Assembly (NCBI RefSeq): GCF_004331155.1
Contig: NZ_SJNZ01000007.1
Coordinates: 62,001-126,000 of the forward strand
Origin: Acinetobacter terrestris
Lineage (GTDB): Bacteria > Pseudomonadota > Gammaproteobacteria > Pseudomonadales > Moraxellaceae
DNA: 64,000 nucleotides
Reading direction: 5' to 3'
Shown here piece by piece: positions 36,260 through 45,431 of this stretch; position 1 is the stretch's first letter; each line of letters begins with the position of its first letter. Position numbers and translations under genes: made by a program. The notes under the pieces were generated by a model. That model searched no databases. It had not been told where the DNA came from and worked only from the letters and a program-made list of their open reading frames with translations.

Positions 36260-37720
36260 TCAGATCAAACGCGCTAATTCATTGTGTATGAGCTGGCGTA
36301 ATTGTTTCATGCACAGTTTAATTTCGGTATCATTAAGTGAACTAAACCCGAGTACAAAACCATATTCGCAATCATATTCATAAAACTGGCTTAGACAGGT
36401 AATTTTAATCTTGTGTAACTCTGCCCCCTTGACCAAAGCTTGCTCAAGGCTATTTGGAATCTCTGCTTTAAAATAACATGCCACCTGCATACTTGGATGA
36501 TGCTGTTTCACAAAACAGAATTCAGATAAATAATACTCAAAACAACTCATAAACGTTTGATAGCGTTTTAAATAGAGGTGTTGCATCTGTCTTAAATATT
36601 CAGCGTAATGCCCGCGTTGCATAAAATTTCCAAGTAATACCTGAAAATATTGCGACGGCGCACTGCCATCAATATAATTGCGATAGCGCTTAAAAGGCTC
36701 AATTAATGCTTTAGGCAAAATCAGATAAGACAGTCTTAAACTGGGTAAAATGTATTTACTGAAAGAGCCCAGATAAATCGTTCGTTGGTAAAGATCTAGA
36801 CCTAAAATGGCCGTGTTTTGAGTTTTATTCAGTAATAGCGCGTCATAATCATCTTCAAGAATATAACCATTATTTTTTTCCGCATATTCAATAATTTGCT
36901 TTTTGCGTGTTGCACTCATTTGAATGCCGCTAGGATACTGATTAGCCGGAGTCACATAAATTGCTTTGGCATCCTGAATATCGCGACAATCCTGTATTTT
37001 TAATCCTTCACAATCTAGACCAATACATTTTAAATCCAGATTCATATGCTTAAAAAGTTGATAGGCATTCGAGTAATATGGATGTTCCATAATGATTTTA
37101 TCATTCGGATTAAATAATACCCGACCACAAAGATATAAAGCTTGCTGTGTGCTATTCACAATAAGCACTTGCTCTGCAGATATCTGGGTATTACGGGTTA
37201 AATTAATGTGTTGGGCAATTTGCTGACATAATAAATCATCACCAGCGCTATTATCTTTTAAGAAAATATTTAAACCATAATGACTCAACGCATTTTTTTC
37301 AGTTTCGTACCATTTTTTAAACGGGAAATTGCGTATTTCAGGCATACCATCAGCAAAAAAATTCAGGTTTTGATCAAAGAACAGGTTTTCTAATTGCTCA
37401 GTATTTTCTGGAAGTTGATACTCAACCGTTTCAGAGGGTAACTGTTCTATTTGTAGATGCGCTTTAATAAAAGTGCCCTTGCCTTTGCTTCGCTCGAATA
37501 TTCCTTCTTGTTCTAATTGGGCATAGACCTTTTCTACAGTGTCACGTGATACGCCCAAATGTTCGGATAAAAACCGTGTGGATGGGCATTTAAAATCGGA
37601 CTGCAGGTTTAATTGTGGCAAGATTGCTTTAATGGCTAGATATATTTTGGTTCTTAATTTACTTTCATTCTTCTGTGCAAGATTCTGGCTTAACAATTGG
37701 ATAAATTCATTTTGTTTCAT
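36260..37720 (-). CDS. MocR-type regulator: GntR DNA-binding domain fused to a class-I aminotransferase-like domain
   Basis: A 486-residue protein with an N-terminal winged helix (STRFLSEHLGVSRDTVEKVYAQLEQEG, about 45-72), a linker and a PLP-binding fold-type-I domain with ILEDDYDA and the Schiff-base lysine in LGSFSKYILPS. MocR proteins use PLP or an aldehyde/amine effector to control amino-acid, PLP or taurine genes. The ATG at 37720 follows AGGTTGTGAA; an earlier in-frame ATG at 37801 adds 27 atypical residues. Its target is not evident; it converges with the nuclease gene. Confidence 0.88.
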   Translation of the reverse strand: MKQNEFIQLLSQNLAQKNESKLRTKIYLAIKAILPQLNLQSDFKCPSTRFLSEHLGVSRDTVEKVYAQLEQEGIFERSKGKGTFIKAHLQIEQLPSETVEYQLPENTEQLENLFFDQNLNFFADGMPEIRNFPFKKWYETEKNALSHYGLNIFLKDNSAGDDLLCQQIAQHINLTRNTQISAEQVLIVNSTQQALYLCGRVLFNPNDKIIMEHPYYSNAYQLFKHMNLDLKCIGLDCEGLKIQDCRDIQDAKAIYVTPANQYPSGIQMSATRKKQIIEYAEKNNGYILEDDYDALLLNKTQNTAILGLDLYQRTIYLGSFSKYILPSLRLSYLILPKALIEPFKRYRNYIDGSAPSQYFQVLLGNFMQRGHYAEYLRQMQHLYLKRYQTFMSCFEYYLSEFCFVKQHHPSMQVACYFKAEIPNSLEQALVKGAELHKIKITCLSQFYEYDCEYGFVLGFSSLNDTEIKLCMKQLRQLIHNELARLI

Positions 37721-37765
37721 TTCACAACCTGTATACATCCAACTTATATTTATTTCACGACAATC

Positions 37766-37793
37766 TAAAAATGCCTTATCGGAACAAGGCATT
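37766..37793 (-). terminator. Terminator of the cio operon
   Basis: On the minus strand AATGCCTT (37793-37786) pairs with AAGGCATT (37777-37770), followed by TTTTAGA. It lies about 45 bp after the 54-codon gene that ends the operon. Confidence 0.7.
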
Positions 37794-37834
37794 ATCTTCA
37801 TCTTCTAAAACTATTCATTCTGTGAGCGAATCAT

Positions 37835-37999
37835 TTATTGATGCTGTACATGGGCTGATTCAGTTAGTTTCTTCTGATGTGAAGGCATATATTCAGGCTC
37901 ATTGGTCACTGCCAGGAAGAAAAAACCAAGGAACATGCAGCCTAACAGCAGGCTAATGCCCACGATCAAATATGGAAAAGGTTTTTTAGCTTCATTCAT
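37835..37999 (-). CDS. 54-residue membrane peptide at the end of the cio operon
   Basis: A single hydrophobic span (about residues 9-31, LIVGISLLLGCMFLGFFFLA) between a short basic N-terminus (MNEAKKPFP) and a polar tail. It starts inside the last codons of the preceding gene (ATGAATGA, 8-base overlap), which is strong evidence of translational coupling. Small single-span subunits are common in bd-type oxidases, but a better CydX/CioZ candidate lies nearer cioB, so this one may be an assembly factor. Not recognised by family. Confidence 0.6.
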   Translation of the reverse strand: MNEAKKPFPYLIVGISLLLGCMFLGFFFLAVTNEPEYMPSHQKKLTESAHVQHQ

Positions 38000-38804
38000 G
38001 AGCATATCTCAATTTCGATTCAAGACTATTTTTAAAAATGGTTTCGGTAAATTCACCAAAGACCGATAATTTTTCAAAAAGATGTTCGCTGTACATTAAG
38101 TCGTCAATCAAATGTTCTGCATCGTCTAATTTCATATGAAACTGGCGGCTGACTAAAGCGGCATTTTCCTGTGCAATGCTTTGACAGACTTGTGCCAGTT
38201 CAGGAGTCTTTCTTTTCCAGAACAGTTTTTTAAAATCAATGTCTGACAAATTAAACTGTTTTTGATTCAGTACAATTTCACTGATCTGGACCTGGAATAG
38301 ACTTTCTAACTGTTGTTTACTGACTGGATCCAATCCACTGTCCCCGATCATCGTCAGATGCTGACAAGCAGGATCGAGCAAGGCTTTGGCTAAAGCATAC
38401 ATTTTAAATTCAGCCACATTAAATTCCGTGGGAACCAAATCCAGACATAGGTTCATATCCGTAATGGATTGCTGATTTTCCAGTTCTAAAGCATCAAGAC
38501 GGAAATAATGGGCATAGACCTGTTCAACAATATTTTGTCGCGGGGCGATGTAAACCGTATCTCGATTCAAGACTGCATGAATAAAAGGCGTAAATAGATA
38601 GCTTAGGCTATTTTCTAAAGTCGAGCTTTGAATGATGTAATCATGGGATGATTGCTGTGCAGATCGAATTGCTAGGCTTTGCTGAAGAATGACATCAAAT
38701 TCATCAAAGGATGCAATTCCCAGTCGTTGCAAAATTTTTGTAGAATCAATTAGAGTAAGTTCAAAAAAATCTAAGATAAATTGGAAGCTTAGGCTTCGCA
38801 GCAT
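37992..38804 (-). CDS. Unrecognised soluble protein encoded in the cio operon
   Basis: A 270-residue protein without signal peptide or membrane spans, rich in helix-forming residues. It contains a possible phospholipase-D-like or TrmB-like tail segment (IYIAPRQN-type strand TVYIAPRQNIVEQVYAHYF, and LTMIGDSGLDP), but I cannot assign a family. GAGG lies about 7 bases before the ATG. It sits between the CydX/CioZ-like peptide and the 54-residue peptide in one direction, so a role in oxidase assembly, regulation or haem supply is possible but unproven. Confidence 0.65.
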   Translation of the reverse strand: MLRSLSFQFILDFFELTLIDSTKILQRLGIASFDEFDVILQQSLAIRSAQQSSHDYIIQSSTLENSLSYLFTPFIHAVLNRDTVYIAPRQNIVEQVYAHYFRLDALELENQQSITDMNLCLDLVPTEFNVAEFKMYALAKALLDPACQHLTMIGDSGLDPVSKQQLESLFQVQISEIVLNQKQFNLSDIDFKKLFWKRKTPELAQVCQSIAQENAALVSRQFHMKLDDAEHLIDDLMYSEHLFEKLSVFGEFTETIFKNSLESKLRYAHE

Positions 38805-38939
38805 GATCGCCTCGGACTATAAGCGTTATAAAGTGAATAAGCATAATATAGAACTCAAACCAAGATAAGGTGGTCTGCTCTACAGGCAACAAGTGGTCTG
38901 TTTTTAACAGACCAATTTTAAAGTAAATTTCGCTGTTGA

Positions 38940-39050
38940 TTAGATATAGGCCAGTTGAACCAAGAGTCGAAATGCCCCAGCCACCAGTGCTAAAGCAAAG
39001 AATCCACCTAGCCACAAAACAATAAACCACTGGGTTTGTGAGAGTTTCAT
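38940..39050 (-). CDS. CydX/CioZ-like small subunit of the bd-type oxidase (36 residues)
   Basis: MKLSQTQWFIVLWLGG begins a 36-residue peptide with one transmembrane span and a short tail ending VQLAYI. A perfect AGGAGG lies 5-6 bases before the ATG, so translation is very likely. It begins 23 bp after the cioB stop. This position and shape match the DUF2474/CioZ peptides that stabilise cyanide-insensitive oxidases. A hairpin (TGGTCTGTT/AACAGACCA near 38894-38914) follows it. Confidence 0.75.
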   Translation of the reverse strand: MKLSQTQWFIVLWLGGFFALALVAGAFRLLVQLAYI

Positions 39051-39073
39051 AGTTCCTCCTTGTAAGCTACTCC

Positions 39074-40078
39074 TTAATGATAGCCTTTATCTCCAATCCG
39101 TACTTTATCGCGGAATACCCAATAGGACAAAGCGGTATAAATCAGAATAATTGGAATTAAAAGTAGTGCACCAATTAAGGTAAATAACTGGCTACTGTGC
39201 GGTGCAGCTGCATCCCAGATGGTGACGGATCGTGGAATAATATAAGGCCATAAGCTGATGAGAAAACCGGTATAAGCCAAAACCACCAAAGCCAGCGTGT
39301 ACATAAATGGACTGAGTTCTTTACGCTGTTTACAGGCGCGTAAAGCCAGAAAGGTAAACACTAAAACCAGAATTGGTACAGGGCTGAAATAGGTCAGTTG
39401 CGGTTGGCTGAACCATCGCTCTGCAATTTCCGGATGCGCCAAAGGCGTATAAATGCTGACGCAGCCAAAAATAATGAACAAGGCAATAATCATCTTCGGC
39501 ATGAGCTGATACATTCGATTTTGCAAGTCGGCATCTGTTTTAAAGATCAGCCAGCCGCAGCCCAAAGTTGCATAAAGCACAATGACACTTATACCGGTAA
39601 AGACTGAAAATGGGGTGAGCCAATCCAGGCCGCCTCCGGCGTATACTCCATTAGCTGTTTTAATCCCTTGAATATAAGCGCCCAGAATGATGCCCTGAAA
39701 AAATCCGGTTAGAATGGAGCCGCCAATAAAGGCCATATCCCAAAGGTGTCGGTTACGTCTGGATTTAAAACGGAATTCAAAAGCTACACCGCGGAAAATA
39801 AGCGCAATCACCATCAGGATAATAGGTAAATACAGGGCAGATAGAACGGTAGAATAAACCAGTGGAAAGGCTGCAAATAACCCCGCTCCACCCAGCACCA
39901 TCCAGGTTTCATTGCCATCCCAGATCGGTGCGACCGTATTCATCATCACATCACGTTCTTGTTGCGCTTTAAAGAAAGGAAACAAAATGCCGATCCCTAA
40001 GTCAAATCCATCCAGCACCACATAAATCAGCACACCAACCGCAATAATTACAATCCAGATAAAAGATAAATCAATCAT
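39074..40078 (-). CDS. cioB: Cytochrome bd-type quinol oxidase subunit II, cyanide-insensitive (CioB)
   Basis: A 334-residue membrane protein with about eight or nine spans, beginning FIWIVIIAVGVLIYVVLDGFDLGIG, a hallmark of subunit II, with NTVAPIWDGNETWMVLGGAG soon after. It forms the oxidase with CioA, reducing oxygen with quinol and no proton pumping. The start overlaps the end of cioA by four bases. Length fits the CIO type. Confidence 0.94.
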   Translation of the reverse strand: MIDLSFIWIVIIAVGVLIYVVLDGFDLGIGILFPFFKAQQERDVMMNTVAPIWDGNETWMVLGGAGLFAAFPLVYSTVLSALYLPIILMVIALIFRGVAFEFRFKSRRNRHLWDMAFIGGSILTGFFQGIILGAYIQGIKTANGVYAGGGLDWLTPFSVFTGISVIVLYATLGCGWLIFKTDADLQNRMYQLMPKMIIALFIIFGCVSIYTPLAHPEIAERWFSQPQLTYFSPVPILVLVFTFLALRACKQRKELSPFMYTLALVVLAYTGFLISLWPYIIPRSVTIWDAAAPHSSQLFTLIGALLLIPIILIYTALSYWVFRDKVRIGDKGYH

Positions 40079-41514
40079 TTGTCATTCTCCCGGTTGTGGT
40101 CTAGAGGCTGACCATCCAGCTCTTCATCGGTACTGCCCAATGGACGATGCGAAGCTTGAATGACCCTTTCATCGCTATGCTGTACCGCATGAACAAATTC
40201 CGGACCTTTATGCATGATTCGAAGCATGTAATAGATGCCAACCCCGAACACTACGCAATACACCACTACAAAAATAATCAGGGTTAAACCAACCTGTTCT
40301 GCCGACACTGGCGACAGAGCATCTTTGGTTCTTAACACGCCATACACCACCCAGGGCTGACGTCCAATTTCTGTGGTAAACCAGCCAGCCAACATTGCGA
40401 TAAAACCGGAAGGCCCCATAACCAAGGCAAAACGATGAAACCATGGACTTTCATAGAATCGTCCAGTTCTGCGTAGCCATAAACCGATCAGGGCCAATAA
40501 CAGCATCAACACACCTAGCCCCACCATGACCCTAAAACTCCAGAACACAATAGTTGAATTGGGACGATCTTCAGGAGCAAACTCTTTCAGACCCTGAACT
40601 TTCCCCTCCATGGAATGGGTTAATATCAGGCTTCCCACGTTTGGAATACCTACTGCATATTTGGTTTCTTCTGCCTGCATATCTGGCATCCCAAACAAAT
40701 ACAGAGGCATGCCTTCATTGTGGTTGGTTTCCCAGTGCCCTTCTATCGCGGCTATTTTTGCGGGCTGATACTTTAAGGTATTGATACCATGCAGGTCTCC
40801 AATCAGAACCTGTAAGGGAGTAAGCGCCAAAATCATCCATAAGGCCATAGAAAAAGACTTTTTGACCAAGGCATCACGGCGACCTTTGATTAAATGCCAT
40901 GCCGCTGTGCTGGCAACCAGCAAGCCAGACGCCAGGAATGCAGCCATGGCCATATGCGCCAGGCGATATGGGAACGAAGGATTAAATACAATGGCCAGCC
41001 AGTCTTGCGGAACGATAATGCCATTTTCAATGCTGAAACCTTGCGGGGTATGCATCCAGCTGTTAGACGATAAAATCCAGAACATGGAAATACAGGTCCC
41101 GACTGCAACCATGACAGTGGCGAAGAAATGTGCCCGAGAACCAACACGTCCCCAGCCAAACAGCATAATGCCCAGAAACCCGGCTTCCAGGAAAAAGGCG
41201 CTCAGCACCTCATAGGCTAAAAGCGGCCCTGTTACACTGCCTGAGATACGTGAAAATTCGCTCCAGTTGGTTCCGAACTGGTAACTCATGACCACGCCAG
41301 AAACTACGCCCATACCAAAGGCAATGGCAAATATTTTAACCCAAAACTTAAACAGGTCTTGATAGACTGGATTTTGGGTTCTGAGCCAGCGCCACTCTAA
41401 AACAGCAAGGAAACTTGCAAGACCAATGGAAATGGCCGGGAAAATAATATGAAATGATACGGTGAACGCAAATTGAATTCGTGCCAGTTCAAGTGCAGTT
41501 AAACCTAGATTCAT
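40075..41514 (-). CDS. cioA: Cytochrome bd-type quinol oxidase subunit I, cyanide-insensitive (CioA)
   Basis: A 479-residue subunit with nine or so spans. Haem ligand H22 lies in VSFHIIFPA, and the family motif GRQPW is present (EIGRQPWVVYG). The quinol-binding loop is short compared with Escherichia coli CydA, placing it in the CIO branch. The acidic cytoplasmic tail ends LDHNRENDK. First gene of the five-gene unit cioA-cioB-small peptide-unknown-small peptide; a 685-bp upstream region carries its promoter. Confidence 0.94.
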   Translation of the reverse strand: MNLGLTALELARIQFAFTVSFHIIFPAISIGLASFLAVLEWRWLRTQNPVYQDLFKFWVKIFAIAFGMGVVSGVVMSYQFGTNWSEFSRISGSVTGPLLAYEVLSAFFLEAGFLGIMLFGWGRVGSRAHFFATVMVAVGTCISMFWILSSNSWMHTPQGFSIENGIIVPQDWLAIVFNPSFPYRLAHMAMAAFLASGLLVASTAAWHLIKGRRDALVKKSFSMALWMILALTPLQVLIGDLHGINTLKYQPAKIAAIEGHWETNHNEGMPLYLFGMPDMQAEETKYAVGIPNVGSLILTHSMEGKVQGLKEFAPEDRPNSTIVFWSFRVMVGLGVLMLLLALIGLWLRRTGRFYESPWFHRFALVMGPSGFIAMLAGWFTTEIGRQPWVVYGVLRTKDALSPVSAEQVGLTLIIFVVVYCVVFGVGIYYMLRIMHKGPEFVHAVQHSDERVIQASHRPLGSTDEELDGQPLDHNRENDK

Positions 41515-42199
41515 AACATCACCTTTTTTAATTCGTTGGTGTGGTGACTGAGCACGAGATACACAGTCGCGCTATCTTGTTGTTTTGACCTGTTTCAGCA
41601 TACGCTTGAATCTTCAGCAAAGTATGTTGATTTATTATTTCAATCCACATTGAATAAGCTCAAATTTTGGCAAAGACGGTCTGTTCCCTCAGATCTGGAG
41701 GAAAAAATAAATATGGATAGGTGATCTCTATAAAAAGGTTTGTTCATCCCATAGCTTAAAGCTGGAATCCAAAGTTTTTATAGGACAATCGGAAGCTCGT
41801 CACTGTTGCATTTAAAAAAAGCCGTTACAGTTCGAAATAGACGTGTTTAAAGCGCTGTAAAAATGTGCAAAGAGCCACAACTGGATTCGATCTACTACAA
41901 ACTTTAATAGTCAAATCAGGTGACAGAACCTGATCACCATCAACCGTACAATATTGACCTTATAAATGCTTGGCAATTGTTAGAATGCGTTTGAATATAT
42001 CGCTTTAAATTCCAAGCCCTTCAATCCACTCTCTCCTTTACTCACTATAGTTTATAAAAAAGCGTTTTAAAGTGGACTGAATCCATGGAGGTCATGGGTC
42101 TTTTTTGCCTATAAATCCTACTTTCAGATCGCTTAATACTTGAACAAGCCTTTAAAGAGGCGTAAAGTTCAATTAATTTAGTTACCCTAGCTAACTATT
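41515..42199. other. 685-bp intergenic region between divergent cioA and MarR genes
   Basis: No credible open frame. It contains the promoters of the cio operon and of the MarR gene. CTGAT-CACC-ATCAA (41930-41943) is a one-mismatch FNR/ANR-like box, but it is over 400 bp from cioA and unsupported. GGTGA and TCACC frame the same spot (41920-41939) as a weak hairpin. The MarR operator at 42179-42197 is listed separately. Confidence 0.5.
42179..42197. promoter_or_regulatory. MarR-type operator overlapping the translation start region
   Basis: TAGTTA-CCCTAGC-TAACTA, perfect 6-bp arms with a 7-bp spacer, ends three bases before the MarR ATG at 42200. Binding there would block transcription and cover the ribosome-binding site, suggesting autorepression of the MarR-MFS pair. 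Confidence 0.6.
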
Positions 42200-42640
42200 A
42201 TGCCAGACCCACTTAGATTTCGTGCTTCATTATTACGCTGTGCGCGTTTAATGAGCGATGAAATCAATACCATTTTATTGCAACATCAATTGAACTATTC
42301 CTTGTGGCAAGTGCTGTATGTGATTCAGTTAAAACAAGGCTGCACCTCCATCGACATTGCGGAATATCTCAATGTGTCCAAGCCATCGATTGCAAAACGT
42401 ATTCATACACTGATGCAACTGGACGTTTTGGAACAAGTCGATACTGAAGATAGACGGCAAAAGAAACTGATCCTGAGTCCAAAAGGTGTCGAGCTTTTTA
42501 AAATCTGCTCTGAAAAAATGGATGTGTTTGAACAACAACTGCTTTTGCCACTGGATCAAAATTCGCAAAATTGCGCCTTGGACACCCTTCATACATTAAT
42601 GGATCATCTGCAAGACCTTAAATCAGGTACACAACCATGA
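42200..42640 (+). CDS. MarR-family regulator of the adjacent MFS transporter
   Basis: A 146-residue winged-helix protein with the recognition region TSIDIAEYLNVSKPSIAKRIHTL (about 50-72) and wing VDTEDRRQKKLILSPKG. MarR proteins release DNA on binding phenolic or lipophilic compounds. It overlaps the transporter gene by four bases and has a palindrome directly before its start. No Shine-Dalgarno is visible, so it may be translated from a near-leaderless message. Confidence 0.88.
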   Translation: MPDPLRFRASLLRCARLMSDEINTILLQHQLNYSLWQVLYVIQLKQGCTSIDIAEYLNVSKPSIAKRIHTLMQLDVLEQVDTEDRRQKKLILSPKGVELFKICSEKMDVFEQQLLLPLDQNSQNCALDTLHTLMDHLQDLKSGTQP

Positions 42641-43842
42641 ATGAAAATGCTCCCTTATGGTCAAGAAATTTTATTCTTGTCAGTTCGATTAACTTTCAGC
42701 TGGTTCTGACCTTTTATCTGCTTGTCGTGGTTATTGTCGGTTATGCTGTCGCTGAACTCGGTGCAACTACGGCACAAGCAGGTCTAGTCTCGGGTCTGTT
42801 TATTGTCGGTACGCTGATTGGCCGTTTGCTTGTCGGTAAATTTCTGGAACGCTTTGGACGTAAAACCACACTTATTGTCGGTTTAACCGGTTTCCTGATC
42901 TTTTCTGGCTTCTACTTTATGAAGTTCGATGTCGGCATGCTGTTACTTGTGCGATTTATGCATGGCTTCATGATGGGTATGGCATCCACTGTTTTAGGCA
43001 CCATTATTGCGCAAATATTGCCACCAACCCGTCGTGGTGAAGGCATTGGCTATTACAGCATGAGCAGTACTTTGGGGACGGCAATCGGTCCTTTCCTTGC
43101 CATCTGGATGATGCTGCACATTGGTTATCATGCCATTTTCATTGTTTCAAGCATTATTGCAGTGAGCTGTCTTGGGGTTGCGCTTCTGATTCGAGTGCCG
43201 AATATTCCTAAACAAAACAACCCACTTGATCTTTCTGTGCCGGTTGAAAAACCCAGCTGGATTTCACAATTTGTTGAACACAAAGCCCTGCCAATTTCTT
43301 TTATTATGTTATTGACCTCTGTGTGCTATTCAGGCGTGTTGTCTTTCATCAACTTTTACGCCAAAGAAATTGATCTGGTCGAAACCGCATCCTTTTTCTT
43401 CTTGATGTATGCCATTGCCATTTTGATATCGCGTCCATTTACCGGTCCATTGCTGGATCGAAAAGGTGAAAATATCATTATGTATCCTGCTTTTATTATT
43501 ATGGCGATTGCCATGGTTTTATTAAGCCAGGTGCAAAGTTCATTTATGCTTTTGCTTTGTGCAGGCTTACTCGGTTTCGGTTATGGCAATATTCAGTCCG
43601 TTTGCCAAACCGTTGCTGTAAAAAGTGCCAGCATCGAACGTATGGGTTTCGCGACCTCAACTTTCTTTATTTTTCTGGATGCCGGTTTAGGCTTTGGTCC
43701 TTATTTCATTGGTCAGGCTCTGGATTATATTGACTATTCACAACTGTATTTCTACAGTGCAATGTGTGTTTTGGCCTGTATTGTCATTTACTACCTATTA
43801 CATGGTCGCAAGGCAAGCAGACGCCAACACGTCTCTGCTTAA
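42637..43842 (+). CDS. MFS transporter, probable drug or metabolite efflux
   Basis: A 401-residue, 12-span major-facilitator protein. The motif-A loop reads GKFLERFGRKTT, and the N-half has GRLLVGKF and GMASTVLGTIIAQILPPTRRGEGIGYY, typical of drug:H+ antiporters of the DHA1 kind. Coupling to a MarR regulator supports an efflux role; the substrate is unknown. A strong bidirectional terminator follows. Confidence 0.87.
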   Translation: MNENAPLWSRNFILVSSINFQLVLTFYLLVVVIVGYAVAELGATTAQAGLVSGLFIVGTLIGRLLVGKFLERFGRKTTLIVGLTGFLIFSGFYFMKFDVGMLLLVRFMHGFMMGMASTVLGTIIAQILPPTRRGEGIGYYSMSSTLGTAIGPFLAIWMMLHIGYHAIFIVSSIIAVSCLGVALLIRVPNIPKQNNPLDLSVPVEKPSWISQFVEHKALPISFIMLLTSVCYSGVLSFINFYAKEIDLVETASFFFLMYAIAILISRPFTGPLLDRKGENIIMYPAFIIMAIAMVLLSQVQSSFMLLLCAGLLGFGYGNIQSVCQTVAVKSASIERMGFATSTFFIFLDAGLGFGPYFIGQALDYIDYSQLYFYSAMCVLACIVIYYLLHGRKASRRQHVSA

Positions 43843-43896
43843 AAAAAAACCTTTAAAAATGATGTGATGGAAAGTCTCCTTGATAAAGGCAGATTT

Positions 43897-43930
43897 AAAA
43901 AAGAGAGGTAATCTTTACCTCTCTTTTTTA
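43897..43930. terminator. Bidirectional terminator between MFS and nitroreductase genes
   Basis: AAAAGAGAGGTAA and TTACCTCTCTTTT pair perfectly over a TCT loop, flanked by A and T runs, so it can serve both convergent genes. Confidence 0.9.
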
Positions 43931-43954
43931 TTTTCTTTCTTGTAAAATCAACAA

Positions 43955-44557
43955 TTATTTAAACACTTTAAAACGCGTTGCATCATCCATATAAGTTTTG
44001 TCTTTGGCTTCACCTTCGACTGAACCAAACACCAGCTGGGCACGAAGTTTCCAGTTTGCAGGAATATTCCATTCAGCATGCACCTGTTCATCCACAATCG
44101 GGTTGTAATGCTGAAGTGAAGCACCCAAACCATCGGTATGTAACGCAGTCCAAGTGGCAAACTGGGCAATGGCTGTTGAATGTTCTGCCCAAACCGGGAA
44201 GTTATCGGCATAAGATGGGAACTGCTGTTGCAGGCCTTGAATCACATCCATATCTTCAAAAAATAGAACTGTACCGACACCTGCAGCAAAGCTATCCATT
44301 TTGGCACTGGTTTTTGCAGCAGCGTCTTCGTCTTTTGCATAAGACTTGAGTTTATCTTTTACAAAGCCCCAAAATTTTTCATGCTCATCATTAAATAAAA
44401 TCACGGCACGTGAAGATTGCGAGTTAAAAGATGATGGACTTTGCTTAATTGCATGTTGAATCAATTCAGTTAAGTATTCTGGGCTTTGCTCTACATTTTT
44501 ACCCACGGCATAAATGGTACGGCGTTTATTAATTAAATCTAAAAACTGATTCGACAT
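43955..44557 (-). CDS. Nitroreductase family protein (Frm2/YdgI-like)
   Basis: A 200-residue FMN-dependent nitroreductase-fold protein: DLINKRRTIYAVG at the FMN phosphate site, QSPSSFNSQSSRAVIL, and a C-terminal PIVDEQV / PANWKLRAQLVFGSVE segment. The ATG at 44557 follows AGGA; a longer frame to 44635 adds residues outside the fold. These proteins reduce nitro compounds or quinones; the fungal relative Frm2 affects lipid signalling. Natural substrate unknown. Confidence 0.85.
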   Translation of the reverse strand: MSNQFLDLINKRRTIYAVGKNVEQSPEYLTELIQHAIKQSPSSFNSQSSRAVILFNDEHEKFWGFVKDKLKSYAKDEDAAAKTSAKMDSFAAGVGTVLFFEDMDVIQGLQQQFPSYADNFPVWAEHSTAIAQFATWTALHTDGLGASLQHYNPIVDEQVHAEWNIPANWKLRAQLVFGSVEGEAKDKTYMDDATRFKVFK

Positions 44558-44790
44558 TGAATGAAATCCTTTGATATTTCCTCGGGAAGATGTGTAACAA
44601 CCTGCCTGCACTGTTAAGAAAATGTGAAATATCAACTTTTATAACAATGCAGATGCAAATGTATTGTTGCCCTACCATATGCAATAATAATTCCAATATC
44701 TAGTACATTTTATTGATAATTAAATCTTTAATTTTTTATATAGACGCGTGCATACAATTTAAACATACATTTTATAAACGACCCAGCCAT

Positions 44791-44813
44791 AAAAAACCCC
44801 CCAATATTTGGAG
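44791..44813 (-). terminator. Terminator of the 163-residue hypothetical gene
   Basis: On the minus strand CCTCCAA-ata-TTGGGGGG is followed by TTTTTT, about 25 bp after the stop at 44839. Confidence 0.75.
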
Positions 44814-44838
44814 GATTGTTATTCCATTTTAAGGTGTT

Positions 44839-45330
44839 TTAGAATTTAGCATTCAAGATACTTTGCGATACCTTATGTTTCCAGATATCACGTAAGGTTG
44901 GCAAATAGAATTTTTCACCAATTTCAACCAGTTCAGCATCAATTAATGCATGAACTTCGTGCATAAACAAATAATCCAGTTCAACTGTTTTCAGGGTCTT
45001 ATGAGCTTCGGCAAACTCTCTACGCTTTTGTTGCGCAGCTTTTATCAGTTGATCCGCATAATTCTTATCTTTATATTGAGTAATCGCATTTAGACGTAAT
45101 TCAATTACGCCCCAACCGCTTAATAATAATTTAAACAACTCAAAATCTTCTGTGGTCGATTCCCAGGTCATTTCATCCAGATTTTCGTCGTTAGGAAGTA
45201 CTGGAAGCAGCAATTCCATCACACTCGGAAAAATCTTTTTAAAATTCAAAATAAATTTAACAGGATGCTCACCCGGATAATCCTTAAATTGCACCTTTTT
45301 CTGAACATCTGTTAAATAAACATCAAGCAT
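44839..45330 (-). CDS. Hypothetical protein, 163 residues
   Basis: Not recognised. A soluble-looking, acidic protein with helical segments (VMELLLPVLPNDENLDEMTW; LIKAAQQKRREFAEAHKTLK) and no signal peptide or membrane span. The ATG at 45330 is preferred to an in-frame TTG two codons before. It stands alone with its own terminator between the nitroreductase and fumC. Frame length and its terminator support a real gene. Confidence 0.7.
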   Translation of the reverse strand: MLDVYLTDVQKKVQFKDYPGEHPVKFILNFKKIFPSVMELLLPVLPNDENLDEMTWESTTEDFELFKLLLSGWGVIELRLNAITQYKDKNYADQLIKAAQQKRREFAEAHKTLKTVELDYLFMHEVHALIDAELVEIGEKFYLPTLRDIWKHKVSQSILNAKF

Positions 45331-45431
45331 AATCAATCATCAGCAGTTAATTTCTAAGTATATTGTACGCATATATGCCTCAGATAAAAACCACTGATGA
45401 TCAATAGATCAGTGTTCAAGCCTTTAGATGC

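Noticed and set aside
38761..39030. 89-codon frame overlapping the CydX/CioZ-like gene
   Set aside because: Out of frame with the peptide that has the perfect AGGAGG and transmembrane segment; no start signal of its own.
40781..41215. 144-codon open frame antisense to cioA
   Set aside because: Lies wholly inside the conserved oxidase subunit gene on the other strand and reads as a shadow of it, with no ribosome-binding site.
41930..41943. FNR/ANR-like box (CTGAT-CACC-ATCAA) upstream of cioA
   Set aside because: One mismatch, more than 400 bp from the cioA start, and part of a weak GGTGA/TCACC hairpin; too little support for a regulatory claim.
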